Source: Aplectana chamaeleonis (lineage: Eukaryota > Nematoda > Chromadorea > Rhabditida > Cosmocercidae). From it: a stretch of DNA of 64,000 bases. The notes below the pieces were generated by a model. The model was not told the DNA's origin. It did not search any database and was given only the letters and a program-made list of their open reading frames with translations. The translations under genes and the position numbers were made by a program. The stretch spans positions 124,001 to 188,000 of the forward strand of contig JAPDOI010001053.1 of assembly GCA_029168955.1 (NCBI GenBank), given 5' to 3'. Numbering within the stretch: position 1 is the stretch's first letter; each line of letters starts with the position of its first letter. Positions 1 through 48,965 of this stretch are shown here, piece after piece.

Positions 1-660
1 GGATGAGCAGGACTTTATGGAATGTGTGCAGGACATCAGTAGGAGTGTGCAGGACATCATGAAGCGTGTGCAGGACCCCAGTAGGGATTAGCAGGACGTC
101 ATGGAATGTGTGTAGGACCTTAGTAAAATTGTGCAGGACATCATAGAACGTGTGCAGGACCCCAATAGGGGTGTGCAGGACATCAAGGAATGTGTGCAGG
201 ACCTTAGTAGGAGTGTGCAGGACATCATGAAACGTGTGCAAGACCCCTGTAAGGATGAGCAGAACTTCGTGGAATGTGTGCAGAACATCAGTAGGAGTGT
301 GCAGGACATCATGAAACGTGTGCAACACCCCTGTAAGGATGAGCAGGACTTCATGGAATGTGTGCAGGACATCAGTAGGAGTGTGCAGGACATCATGAAG
401 CGTGTGCAGGACCCCAGTAGGGATTAGCAGGACGTCATGGAATGTGTGTAGGACCTTAGTAAAATTGTGCAGGACATCATAGAACGTGTGCAGGACCCCA
501 ATAGGGGTGTGCAGGACATCAAGGAATGTGTGCAGGACCTTAGTAGGAGTGTGCAGGACATCATGAAACGTGTGCAACACCCCTGTAAGGATGAGCAGGA
601 CTTCATGGAATGTGTGCTGGATCTCAGTAGGAGTGTGCAAGACCTCAGTTTAATGCTCAG
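1..660. repeat. 42-bp minisatellite array (two 21-bp half units)
   Basis: Tandem array of a 42-bp unit made of two 21-mers, of the type GTGTGCAGGACATCATGAAG followed by a GTGTGCAGGACCCCAGTAGG half. A higher-order pattern is visible: the variant starting GGATGAGCAGGACT recurs at 1, 253, 337 and 589, spacings of 252, 84 and 252, all multiples of 42. Because 21 is a multiple of three, all frames stay open and give spurious repetitive ORFs on both strands (VQDIMKR-like heptads). It is cut by the window edge, so its true length is unknown. Related arrays lie near 18.95, 40.6 and 62.6 kb. Confidence 0.95.
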
Positions 661-999
661 GACACCGTATGCAAGCCAGGCATCCGAATCTACAAGAACG
701 ATAGTTAGGTCCGCCAGAACAGGGCTACCGTAATCTCACTCGAGTTAGCTCTAAAATTTTCTAAGTTCTGACTCCGAATTCGCTTCATCTTCCCTACAGG
801 TGGTGATGTTTTCCTGCTTTGTAGTCCATGCAGATCCTCAACTGCTGACCTCTGGAGCAGGACGGTGTGTGAATCAAGACACACCGCTCTTCACTTCTTT
901 TATACTTTACCCTTGGTCAATTTTGTATCATCCAATTTGTTTCCGAGAGCCGAATAACATTATTCCTAAAATTACGGTAGCCCTCTTCTGGCGCACTTA
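661..999. other. Unassigned intergenic sequence
   Basis: No repeat, exon or RNA gene recognised here. Confidence 0.4.
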
Positions 1000-1447
1000 A
1001 AGGCAGTGTTCACGACAAATCTCGTTCTCGAGGTCTCGGTGTGAAACTCTAAGTTGGCAGGTGCTGTAGAGGATAGGGTCTAAGAAGGCAACGAAAACTG
1101 GCCAGAAATGAATACAAACGGCTTTGAAAGCTCTCCCGATGCGCCTACCTATCCCGGTCCGCCCCCGATCGGACGAGCTTGTGGCGCCGCACGCGTTTCG
1201 ATGGCAAATTGCCAAGCAACTCTGCCGCAATTAGCATTACCGATTCGCGCAGATTTCGCGATTAGCGCGCGCTTGACGAAATCAGCAGGGCCCATGATTC
1301 TCGTCCACGCCCTGAATTGAAAAGCCGTTATTTTGACTTATTCTGGACGTTTTTCTTCGCTGTTTCTTCACTATTAGTTACCTCACGACAAAACAATCCC
1401 ATTTTTGGGTCGAACTCGAGTCCGATATTCATCGTGAACACTGCCTT
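1000..1447. mobile_element. MITE, AAGGCAG superfamily (type A)
   Basis: Bounded by inverted ends AAGGCAGTGTTCACGA and TCGTGAACACTGCCTT with TA on each side (998-999 and 1448-1449). No transposase is encoded. The TA target suggests mobilisation by a Tc1/mariner-type transposase; this is inference. Confidence 0.85.
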
Positions 1448-1986
1448 TAACTATCGTTCCTTTTCCGAAACAGACATATGGGCCGGCGCAGACGAGCCAC
1501 ATCAGCATGAACCGGTGAAGTTTGGCTAGAGCGGCTGACCCTGGGTATATCCTAGACGTGGTGGGGCCACCCAAGATTTACTCATAGAAATGATGAAAAA
1601 CTCTGATAAAAGAGGCTGATACTGCGCTATCAATCATTGTTTTTATTAGAGCTCTACGGAAATACTTCGACTGGTAGCCTCACCAATTAGCCGTTCATTT
1701 CATTTCTGTCTTGAATGGTGCGTGCCCCCCCCCGTCTAGAATAGTGCCTAGAACCTGTACAATTGGGTCATTTTGAAGCTCATTTCTTCATTTTTCGACT
1801 TTTAAATTCAAAAGTATATGCCTTGCATCTATTTGTAGGAAGCCGCGTTGCAACAATTATCTTGCAGTCTTAGCAGCGGAGCGGTTGTTTCTTCATTTCT
1901 ACCACTATGTTTTCGAAAAAAAAAACAACTTGACTTTTAGAGATTGACGATGTTGTAGAAGGGAAACCCTTGAAAAAAGTTGTGAA
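1448..1986. other. Unassigned sequence with a C9-type tract
   Basis: Contains a poly-C run near 1725 followed by CTAGAATAGTGCC. The same arrangement (poly-C, then CTAGAATAGCACC) occurs near 59.06 kb, so this is probably the edge of a dispersed repeat. No coding signal. Confidence 0.4.
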
Positions 1987-2791
1987 ATTTCTGAAAGTTG
2001 GGCTCCGCAGAAAAGGTCAAGGATTTGGCATTGCTCTAAAATGTAGTGAAATTGTTTCATTAGATTTGGCTATCGAACAGATTTTCTAAATGTAGTGAAA
2101 TAGTTGAATCGATTTGGCTGTTGTTGGTATATGAAGATAACATAATCATTAAATGTAGTGAAATTGTTGCAAACGGATTTGGCAGGAGCTCTATCAATTA
2201 TCACAGTCAAATCACGCGTCAGAAGGGGTTTTTCTTGGAGCGCGTATTGAACCAAATGAGAACAAGAATAAGTCTAGCAGCAAAACGTTTCTATACAATG
2301 CGAACCGTGAAAGCGTTGAGGACACGAAGACATAGAGTCAGTAGCGAGTAAATTGCGTTAGATTTCGTTTTCATGATTTTTATCTCATCGGTGAGGGAAG
2401 GTCTGGTACCTTATTGTTAGTGGGAGCTACACTGAAAAGGCAGAATAACATTCGAGAACCTTATTTCTAGCCCATAAGGCCACGTTTCGTTCAGCATTGT
2501 TGACTGAGGTTTATTATTTTTTCTTTTTGTCTTCATTCGCTCGCCAGAGGACCTTCTGACGCGTGATTTGACTGTGATAATTCATAGAGCTCCTGCCAAA
2601 TCCGTTTGCAACAATTTCACTACATTTAATGATTATGTTATCTTCATATACCAACAACAGCCAAATCGATTCAACTATTTCACTACATTCAGAAAATCTG
2701 TTCGATAGCCAAATCTAATGAAACAATTTCACTACATTTTAGAGCAATGCCAAATCCTTGACCTTTTCTGCGGAGCCCAACTTTCAGAAAT
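1987..2791. mobile_element. Foldback element with near-identical 240-bp arms
   Basis: Left arm 1987-2226 and right arm 2552-2791 are reverse complements of equal length and differ at only a few positions. Each arm holds three spaced copies of the motif AAATGTAGTGAAATTGTT followed 6-10 bp later by GATTTGGC, the tandem-subrepeat build of FB-type foldback elements. The 325-bp spacer has no recognisable gene. Near-identity of the arms implies recent origin or ongoing correction between arms. Confidence 0.9.
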
Positions 2792-3157
2792 GCTTTGATG
2801 AATCTGGCCTCTGGTGAGCGCTTCGCGCTCACCACAATTTGGTATGTTTAACCGTCATTTAACCGTGAAAAACCCGTCATTTTTATGAACTAATCTCGAG
2901 AGGCCGTTTTCTATGTTTGAACAGCCCGTTAGGGGCCCAGAAGTCATTATGGTGACTTCTGCCAATTATTTTCGGCATCCCCGTGGCCGATTACCTCTAG
3001 TCACCAATTTTCAAGCGATTTAGTCCACGCCTCCCAAAAAAATGGAATTCGACGGACTGAGGCGGAGGCGGTGGTGGAGATACTTTTTCCGTACTTTGAG
3101 AGGTCATAACTTTAGAAAGCGGGGACCAGCCAGGATGAAAAGTTGCACTCGTATGTT
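2792..3157. other. Spacer with a short perfect hairpin
   Basis: A small palindrome GGTGAGCGCTTCGCGCTCACC-type hairpin sits at 2813-2833. Nothing else recognised. Confidence 0.4.
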
Positions 3158-3242
3158 CCAGGCCGTCCAATAATTCCTCTCCGAACAACTTTCAAAATTC
3201 TATAATTTTCCTCATAAGTGTTATAATATCAGGCAAGTGTAA

Positions 3243-3288
3243 GAACCTTCTAGAAGGTTCTCCAAAGTTCTACGCTAGGGGTATATAA
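3243..3288 (+). promoter_or_regulatory. Heat-shock element array plus TATA box in the mariner leader
   Basis: Alternating pentamers GAAcc TTCta GAAgg TTCtc CAAag TTC run from 3243 to 3270, five of six matching the inverted GAA/TTC consensus bound by heat-shock factor. A TATATAA box follows at 3282-3288 and the transposase ATG lies 39 bp downstream at 3327. This spacing resembles small heat-shock gene promoters. Binding and activity are inference. Confidence 0.7.
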
Positions 3289-3326
3289 GGCGCAGTCGCC
3301 GCGTCTAGCTACCAGTACAAGCTAAA

Positions 3327-3972
3327 ATGGACCAAGTTCGAATTCGTACGTTCGTGTACTACGAGTGGCTGCTGGGCAACGACACGGGCACCGAGGACCT
3401 GGTCACTGGAGATGAGAGCTGGGTCCTCTACGACAACGTCGCCCGCCGTGTCGTCTGGATCCCGAGCGGAGAAGAGCCGCCGACGACGCCGAAAGCCGAC
3501 CTGCACCCGCTGAAGATCATGCTCTGCTGCTGGTGGGACATCAAGGGCATGCTGTACTTCGAGCTGCTCGCGCAAGGCAGGACGGTCACCGCCTCCATTT
3601 ACCCCGATCAGCTCGAGAAACTAGCCGCCGCCATCCGAGAAAAGCGTCCCCGACGGGCCTCGGTCCACCTGCTGCACGACAACGCGCGCCCCACGTGGCG
3701 AAGGAGACCCAGCAGAATTTGGCGACGCTCGGCTGGGAGACGGATCCCATCCGCCGCATTCCTCGGACCTCGCCACTTCCGACTACCACTTGTTCCGCCC
3801 GCTGAAGCACCATTTGGCCGGAAGAAAATTCACCAACTACGACAACCTCAAATCCGACATCGCGGACTTCTTCGAGTCGCAGCCCCCGAAGTTCTGGGCG
3901 CAGGGCATCGGCGACCTGCCCAATCGATGGGCCACTGTTGTGGATAACTGTGGTGATTATATTGTTGATTAG
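3327..3972 (+). pseudogene. Mariner transposase, DNA-binding domain deleted and frameshifted
   Basis: The first ~18 residues match the start of mariner transposases, then the reading frame jumps directly to the catalytic domain, so the two helix-turn-helix regions are gone. The first catalytic Asp is in VTGDESW (residue 29) and the second in LLHDNARP (residue 118). A one-base loss near 3690 and another near 3750 move the frame; the third Asp is in ATSDYHLF, and the last frame runs to the stop at 3970-3972. The DD34D architecture is therefore present in pieces but no intact protein can be made. Confidence 0.92.
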
Positions 3973-4044
3973 ACTTGTTTTTCAATAAAGTTGGAAAAAT
4001 TTAAAATGGTGAAATTTTCGGACAAGAATTATTGGACAACCTGG

Positions 4045-4661
4045 TAAATTCTTGGAGCGCATCGATTGGACAGTATGAATAGGTGATCTCATTGTAGGGC
4101 ATCCGCGCGGGAAGAGATCAAAGCCAAATCCTTGTGCGCGCTTCGCGGTTTATATATACCACAATCAGTAGTCTAGTGGTTAGTGCAATTTCAGCCATTT
4201 GTATTCGAATATCTTGAGGAAAACTACATTCTTGGAAGAAGTGGATTTTAACATTTTTTCCGAGAGTCACAATTTTTCTGAATTTGAAAAATGAACAGAT
4301 GATCGACGCTCACAACAGGAAGCCACTTTGGCACACTTGTTTGACTACCTTTTCAGCTCAATAGTGGCATAATGAACCGTGGTTTCGATCAATAGCCCTG
4401 TATGGGAGAACATCTAATAGAATTCTTCCATTCATTGTCAGCCTCTCTCTTCTATTAGATCTTTCCCCATCGGTTGCAAATGACGAAAATTACAAAGTCG
4501 GACAACTCGTCACCTTGCTTTCGCCTGCCAATTTTTGCCAATTTTTAGGTACCATAACCCCATTTCAGGGGTTTTGTGCTATTCCAGAGAAATCATTGGA
4601 ATCCGCGGGGAACCCTTCTCAAGATAAGCAAAAAATATAAAGACATTTCCAGGATGTAGTA
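4045..4661. other. Spacer with a tRNA-like fragment
   Basis: TAGTCTAGTGGTTAGTGC at about 4170 resembles a tRNA D-arm/A box, and TATTCGAATA about 30 bp later resembles a B box. No acceptor stem can be folded, so this is at best a tRNA or SINE relic. Confidence 0.3.
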
Positions 4662-4966
4662 TATAGTCTAAAGCAATGGAAGTAGGACGTGGTGAGATTG
4701 CGGACTCGTCCAAACATACGGTAGTTTGTCAGTGGTATCAGTCATTTTTCCAAAGCAACTGGGATAGATCGGTGAATCTGTGTTCTCACCGATACGGCTA
4801 CATCTGTAGAAGAAATGAAAACAGATGAAAATCTGATGGTGGAAACAAAAACTCACCGACCAATCTCAGTTAGTTCTAAAAAATGAGAGATAACACAGTC
4901 AGACTACAGTATGTTAGGAAGAGTCCGCAACCTCACCAGGTCCTACTTCTAATGCTGTAAACTATA
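4662..4966. mobile_element. MITE with ~60-bp inverted ends
   Basis: TATAGTCTAAAGCAATGGAA at the left matches the complement of the right end, and the match continues through GTAGGACGTGGTGAG and GCGGACTC for about 60 bp. No ORF. It lies just downstream of the transporter polyadenylation signal. Confidence 0.85.
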
Positions 4967-5002
4967 CCTCTAAGCAAAACGTTTTAGATGTTCGTTGAGT
5001 AA

Positions 5003-5008
5003 TTTATT
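5003..5008 (-). terminator. Polyadenylation signal of the SLC26 gene
   Basis: AATAAA on the minus strand, about 100 bp after the stop codon of exon 20. It gives a short 3' UTR, as is usual in nematodes. Confidence 0.6.
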
Positions 5009-5109
5009 AGAGTCGCCAACAATATCACTGAGTATTCTCCATCTCCGGCTTCCGCGCAGGTTTCGCAAATGGTCGGCGCCAAAGTATCTGAAGCGTAAAT
5101 ATTTCAATC

Positions 5110-43052
<37,943 letters not shown>

Positions 43053-43212
43053 CTACAACTAGTTCTGTACTGCTTGGACGCCGTGGTCCGAACACAATTA
43101 CGCTTGCTCTGCGCGTCGCAACAGCAGTTGTCTGCAACTGCAGACGGAAATCCCGATATGGAAAAAAACTGCTTTCAACCGCTCTCGATCACGCTACGGA
43201 CCAACCACGAGG

Positions 43213-43955
43213 CACCATCTCAGGCAAACCATCGCTCCGAGCGATACCGGAGAGCTACTCGAGCGGCGCTGCCTCTCCGCTCCGAGCGAAAATTAGCCAT
43301 CTACTCGGGCCACAGCAGCCGCTCTCCGGGCCACAGCAGTATCGCTCGGAGCGATCTTCGGTCCCAACTGGCACTGCGGTCTCTGTTCGGGCGATTTTCA
43401 AAAATTTCCTAATTTCTATTTTTTCTTTATTTCCGCCTCTTCTAGAGAGGATTAAGCCTGTTAAGAGGATAAGGTACCTCTTAAAGCCTGCGGGTCAGGA
43501 GGTTAATCCTGCCACAGGCCGCAACAAGGGTACCATCCCAGCATGGTCCGCAATGAGAAAGCCTTCCCCACCGCGGGCCATGAGGGATCCCCTCGGCCTC
43601 CGAAAATTGTCATCCTGAGAGTGATCCGAGGTCACCTCTCAAGAGTGGCCTCGAAAGGCCAGTTACCCGTCTACACGAGGCAAGCCGCCTTTTATACCCG
43701 CAGGATTGGTTGTTCTTTGAGTGATAACGTGGCTCGCACGTTATCACGCAAAGAACAACCAATCCCGCGTCTCTCTATCTCTGGCGATGGCACCGCTGTG
43801 GCTCCGAGAGCGACCGGAGAGCGACCGAGGAGCGAACTGGCACCGGACAGGGACCGCGGTGCCAGTTGGCCCCTCGGCCGCTGTCCGGGCGATGACGTCA
43901 TAATTGGGAGGAGCCGGTCCCGCTCGGAGCGATGGTTTGCCTGAGATAGTGAGAT
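43213..43955. mobile_element. GC-rich element with 29-bp inverted ends
   Basis: CATCTCAGGCAAACCATCGC and TCCGAGCG at left, CGCTCGGAGCGATGGTTTGC and CTGAGAT at right. The interior has repeated GCTCCGAGCGA-like sites. A hairpin at 43704-43764 (GATTGGTTGTTCTTTGAGTG and its complement around GGCTCGC) is embedded. Confidence 0.8.
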
Positions 43956-45253
43956 TAGAAGTGGTGGAAGGCGCTGCGCGTAATTCACATACTGCAGTAA
44001 GGTCTTAGTTATACACCAGCGGAATGAAAACGTCCCGCGATGACATTTCCGCCACTTGCCGCTAGAATCAGGGACTCGTCTGCAATATTGCGTCTTTTTG
44101 CAGACTATAAATTTCCGGCCGTCTCAATTGTGTTTTTTTCGATATTTCACGCCTCTACCACTTGTTTATTGCAGAAAATCACTAGAAATGTATCGCTCTT
44201 GTCGTAGCAGTGCTCATTATGTCGTTTTGGTGATATTTCAACAAATTTAGATGTGAAAAATAATCAGCTGATGGAAATTGGCGAATGTCCAACAGGGTAG
44301 GTCCCGCCAGGATACGGTATACAGTACCGCGGCGTGTATAACTTCTCGGTGCGGTCTTCCGGCGCGTTTTTCTGGGACAACTCTTTCTTTTGGCATGCCT
44401 CACCACAATTGGGACGCACATAAGTGGTAGTTGTCTTGCTAATTCCGCAGCGTCTTGTCGGTGTATAACTACGGCCTAAACGCAAAGCGCTCACTCAGCC
44501 GCGTGGGCCCACCAGGGATGGGCGCGATTCCGCGCTTAGAAAAAGTTCCGCGAGACGCGAAACAGGGGGTCATTTGCCTTAAAAACATCTTAGAAAGAAA
44601 TTCATAAGTTTCAAGCTCCGAATATTGCATTTCCGCTCATTAATGGGCGTTTCCCACTCATTTTTCGAAACACGAGGAAACATTCATGCCGAAGCACGGT
44701 TTCTGAATTTCCTAAAAAGGAGACACGGGGAAATTCTCTGATTATTTTTTCGCTCATCCCAAGAACCCACCTATTGTGCAGAGCTTACCGCGATCGGCTC
44801 AAATGTAGTCAGTACCTGTTTAAAGTGCCAGTGCACTTTTCTCCCCAAAGTTAAGTCCACTCTTCGAAATCCATAATGTTTGTCGAACAGTTGCTAAAAT
44901 TGGAAGTGATAGAATTATACAGCAGCAGCCGCGAGAAAACCCTTGTTTCCACACGATGCCGGCATGAATCTTTGAAATCTTAAATGTTATATCGGAAACA
45001 TTTATTTTTAAGTCATGGTCATTGTTGCGCAGCCCTTCTAGCGCTAAACGACTCGCGCTCACGGACAAACTCGGTTGTCCCGAGGCACGCAAGAGGTGAC
45101 TCGGGCTGATTTTTCGAAAATCGATTTGTCCTACCCACCTAAATGTTGGTACCATTTCATAAAAGTTTTGATTCCACACATATCCTTTTTTTCCTAAGAT
45201 CCGCGGGACACACACACATACAAACACATCGGAAGAAAACTGCTTCAAGTTTA
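43956..45253. other. Unassigned sequence upstream of the transporter
   Basis: The missing 5' exon or promoter of the transporter might lie here or further upstream, but no N-terminal exon could be recognised. Confidence 0.3.
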
Positions 45254-45753
45254 AAGGCAGTGTTCACGACGAGAATCGTTTTTCTGTTTTTCCGCCTATT
45301 TGGAAAAGGGCCCCATGCTGATTCCAATGATGTCTCTAAAGTCGTACAAGACCTTCTGGGAACGGAGATATGGTCCCTCAAAGATTGAGCTAAGGAAACA
45401 TGGTGGACGAGTTGTCCGAGGCTTGTAACTTCCGTCTTTTGCAGCCGATCTATGCGAGCTGACCTGAGTGAAGAGAGAAGCTGAGAATGAAGGGAAGAAC
45501 AGGGCTAATGATTGGAAATCATCGCTCGTCTCCCGATCTCGAGCATTCATTTGTTCACGTTGTTGGGCGTGTGTCGCGTTTTGGGGTTTGCCTTGCGCTC
45601 GGAGTGGCAATTTCGGGCTCTTTTGGAGCTTTTCCTGGCTCGTTTTCATGCGCTCTTTCGACGTCAATGTTACAGTGTGCCCCTCCACTACCCATTCCTA
45701 GTGGCCATTCCTAGTGGAAACTGAAACACATTTTTTATCGTGAACACTGCCTT
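45254..45753. mobile_element. MITE, AAGGCAG superfamily (type E)
   Basis: Ends AAGGCAGTGTTCACGACGAG and ATCGTGAACACTGCCTT with TA flanks; interior CCCCATGCTGATTCCAATG and GTGGACGAGTTGTCC. Confidence 0.9.
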
Positions 45754-45980
45754 TAAGGGTAAAACGAAAATTTGGAGTTGTCGGTTGACTCTCGCTACCC
45801 AACAGTAGTATTACGCTTTCTTGTAGAGAAATTTAGAATTCCCGCCGATGGAACATTATCGGCTGATCTCTGTCACCGTGTTTTTCTTCTGAAAGTACCT
45901 TTTCTTTTTTTCCTATGGCAGATCTTGTCAATAAACTCGTATATGGATATGCTCACGGTCGGCAGGCAACCTAGTAGACA

Positions 45981-46210
45981 TCGGAAGCTTGACAAGTACT
46001 CAGGTACAACAATGTCGACAGCAGTTTGACCCTCCCATTGCTGGAGCATTCCGGCGATAGCAAGTTCTATTGGGAGAAAAACTTGGACCTGTTATCGACC
46101 TGCGATCGACCTGTCGATATCAGGTCGATGCTGTCGACATTCGAGTTTTGTCGATAGCAGGTCGATGCTGTCGACATTCGAGTTTGCCTGTGTACTTGTC
46201 AAGCTTCCGA
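45981..46210. mobile_element. MITE with GGAAGCTTGACAAGTAC ends
   Basis: TCGGAAGCTTGACAAGTACT at left and GTACTTGTCAAGCTTCCGA at right. Interior carries two direct copies of a ~37-bp unit (AGGTCGATGCTGTCGACATT). Confidence 0.8.
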
Positions 46211-46508
46211 TCGACCTGTCGATAACAGATTCACAGCGAATTTATGAGGCAACACATCATATCGCCGGTGAGCATTGATCTCCAAACGCTTGGAGAATAT
46301 TCGGTTGCTTGCGCGATTGAACAGCCTGTTTTTGTTTTTTTTTCGTTTGTGGAGCACGCTTGTGCTTGCTCAAGCGCAAATCAGACTTGGAATTGAACAG
46401 AAGTATTACTCGAATCACAGCGGAGGTTCATGAAGTATTCCAATATTTTATCAGCTCTTGGGATTTCATTATGCGTATTTTTTCAAACAGGTATATTTAA
46501 AAACCTAA

Positions 46509-46844
46509 GACCACCGTCATAGTCGGCCGAAAAACCGGCCGTGCTAGTCCCACCCGGTCGATATCTATGAGACACACGCAGGACGGGAAGAAATGAAGTG
46601 AGAAAAATCATCCTCAACTGATAAAATTCCACCTTCTCTATGTCGTCCTTGGTCGTATCAGCTGAATTTTTTTCACTCCAGACGGTTTTTATCAGTTGGG
46701 GTCAAACTATATCATATCATAGGTCGACTTTTATCATTCGAGGATGACTTTTATCACTTCATTTCTTCCCATTTTGCGTGCTTCTCATACCTATCGACCG
46801 GGTGGGACTAGGACGGCCGCTTTCGGCCGACTATGACGGGGGCC
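46509..46844. mobile_element. Harbinger-like MITE, TAA target duplication
   Basis: Ends GACCACCGTCATAGTCGGCC and GGCCGACTATGACGGGGGCC with long inverted arms; TAA at 46506-46508 and 46845-46847. Confidence 0.85.
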
Positions 46845-47900
46845 TAAGACGTTCTTCTTTGATTATTCAATTCCATCACGATTGCTTATTTCACTGTTTC
46901 TCGATTTATTCGGAGCTCCATATTTCCTATCGAGTGTTCCGTTTATTAGAATTTCTATGCGTTCGGTGAGGTGGTGTCCGTTTGTTTAAATATTTGTCTA
47001 AATTCAGCTTACAGCATATATGCCGAAAGAAAAAAAAGTTGTGCAAATTTTCACTTGAAAACCAATTGAAATTGGAAATGGAATGAATGCTCAACCTAGA
47101 CACGTTACACCTTAGGCGCAGGAAAAATTATCTTATCACAGTATATAACATCCTCAATCGAAAAATTGGTCTCAAGTGTAGAAATTTTTTCGAGTTAGCA
47201 ATATACAGAACGAGAGGTGAGCTGTGAAAATTGTTTTTCGTCAGCCTCGAACATCGTTAAAGGCACTGTTTACGATAAATTTCGTCTTTGATTTTTCAAT
47301 GAAAAACATTTGTGGTAGCCCTCAGAAGCATAAGTGTTGGAAAAACGGATTCGCAAGCCTTCCCAGAGGTTGAAAACGGTTTTGAAGATTAGCCGAGTGA
47401 GCAAGGCCGGCCTCCTTGGGTCTATTTGTTGTAATGAACACCGACACGGCTCTATCACTGCCACGCTTTGACCCCCCCCCCCATCATCAGCTATGATTAT
47501 TATAATTTACAGCTCCTGAATATCAATTAGCACTGCTTCGCGGTTCGAATGGGGTAGAGTTGGTAATTATCGAATTCAGCGGTGCGTTGATCTGCAGTCG
47601 AACGTCTCGCTGCATGGACCCCCACGTAGCACGAGGGGTGGCACGCAGTCCGCGGAATCGTGGCCGCTCTTCCCCAGAACATTTCAGTTTGCTTCAATGA
47701 GTGCCTCACGGTTCTCCCCTTTACGGCACCTCTCTACGTGGGTCTGCTCTCATGCGCCACCTGGGGTGCTCTTCTCTTCTAGCATTCTCTCCATTGTGTC
47801 CTCGCTCTTCTCTTGTTTGAACCTTGAGTTTGAACTCGAGTTGGGGGCCCATTGTTCACAATTGTAGTTCCTGAGTTAAATTTATCCTGCCTTTTCTAGA
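46845..47900. other. Mostly unassigned; one solitary AAGGCAG-type end
   Basis: AAGGCACTGTTTACGATAAA at about 47260 is a lone left end of the AAGGCAG superfamily. A C12 tract lies near 47471-47483. Nothing else recognised. Confidence 0.4.
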
Positions 47901-48760
47901 ATGAGCCGTTCCCGCTCTGTTTCGGAGCAACGATCGCGGAGAAGCAGGTCGACTAGCAAGTCGTCATCCAGCGCTGCCAGCTCCCGTTCATCGTCGACAG
48001 ACGAACATTCCGAGAGAAGATCGCCCGATCAAGGACTATCAAACGCCCGCCACGAGTACCAGTCGCCACTTCTGCCTCCGATGCCACGAATTCCTAGACT
48101 GGAGGAATTCAGAATGGCTCAGGAAGCAGTTCCGTCACCACTTGCGGTGCCTCAGCGCTCTCAGAGAATCAGGGTGACTATCAGCGATTCGATCTGTACA
48201 TACAATGCGGGCATATTGGTACCGGCAAGTGAACGGTAAGCCTCAACCTCTCTTCACGGTAAATTGGCTTTATATTTTATTTTTAGCATCGCGATGCTAA
48301 AGGAACTCCCACTTGTGTCATCACCATTTGCTTAAGTCGCCTTTCTGGATGATGCCCTTCCTCGCGACAGTGAATACACCAATCGGGTCAGAGAATCGGA
48401 CCTCCGAGGACTTAACGAGACTCTCATCAACTCATTTAATATTATCGAGGTAAGCCTACCGTAAAATGCAGCTCAGATAATTTATCAAACAGACATTATT
48501 GTTTTCAGTTGATCCGAAAGATTGGCTCGAATGGTGCTGGAGCTCCTATGCACTCGTCGGTGCTGGGCTACATGGACATAGCCTCCACACTCCTTTCGAG
48601 CTCTCTCAAGGACATCATCAATCTACGCCGAGAGCGTGCACTCAGGGCGATGGGCCTGGATCCGAATAAAGCCATGCCCTCTTTCCGCAGACTCCCGCTC
48701 GCCGGTTCTACTGCTGTTCAGCGTATTACGGACGCGCTCCATCCTGAAATCTTCGGTTAA
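47901..48760 (+). pseudogene. Three-exon SR-rich gene with one in-frame stop
   Basis: Exon 1 47901-48235 starts with ATG just after TTTTCTAGA, which could be a trans-splice acceptor. It encodes a Ser/Arg-rich start (RSRRSRSTSKSSSSAASS) and a Pro-rich segment. Exon 2 48287-48449 encodes ELPLVSSPFA, a TAA at 48333-48335, then VAFLDDALPRDSEYTNRV. Exon 3 48509-48760 encodes APMHSSVLGYMDIASTLL and RAMGLDPNKAMPSFRRLP, ending TAA. Introns are 51 and 59 bp with GTAAGC donors and TTTTAG/TTTCAG acceptors, and phases agree, giving ~250 residues. I do not know the family. The single stop makes it a young pseudogene, a variant allele or a sequencing error. Confidence 0.75.
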
Positions 48761-48965
48761 GTGTCTCGAGTCCCCGTCCCTTCATTTACTGCCCATGTCC
48801 GCATAGAGGTAGGTGAGATGTAACACCACACCATCAACTCCACCTCACCCTACCTATTTAGAAAGCATTGGGCTCCTCAGTTGTGGTTGACTCAGTCCAA
48901 CCTTCGCCACAACAGGTCGGTCAGCAGCCTCTGTTGATGTTGTTCTTTTCGAATGCTTGTTGTAT

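Larger units (their letters stand above)
3158..4044 (+). mobile_element. Mariner element, internally deleted
   Basis: Ends are inverted repeats: CCAGGCCGTCCAATAATTCC at 3158 and the complement of CCAGGTTGTCCAATAATTCT ending at 4044, about 29 bp with a few mismatches. TA follows the right end; the left flank reads TT. At about 0.89 kb it is shorter than the ~1.3 kb usual for mariners because the 5' part of the transposase gene is missing. It carries its own promoter-like leader and an AATAAA at 3984-3989 just after the stop codon. Confidence 0.9.

Noticed and set aside
131..733. Repetitive ORFs with VQDIMKR-like heptads
   Set aside because: The 21-bp minisatellite period keeps all frames open; no start context, splice sites or non-repeat sequence.
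1000..1450. piggyBac-type MITEs based on apparent TTAA flanks
   Set aside because: Non-TTAA cases and the LINE interruption at 34.15 kb show that only TA is duplicated.
43543..43988. 133- and 98-codon Arg/Ser-rich ORFs
   Set aside because: They lie in a GC-rich palindromic TIR element and are open on both strands.
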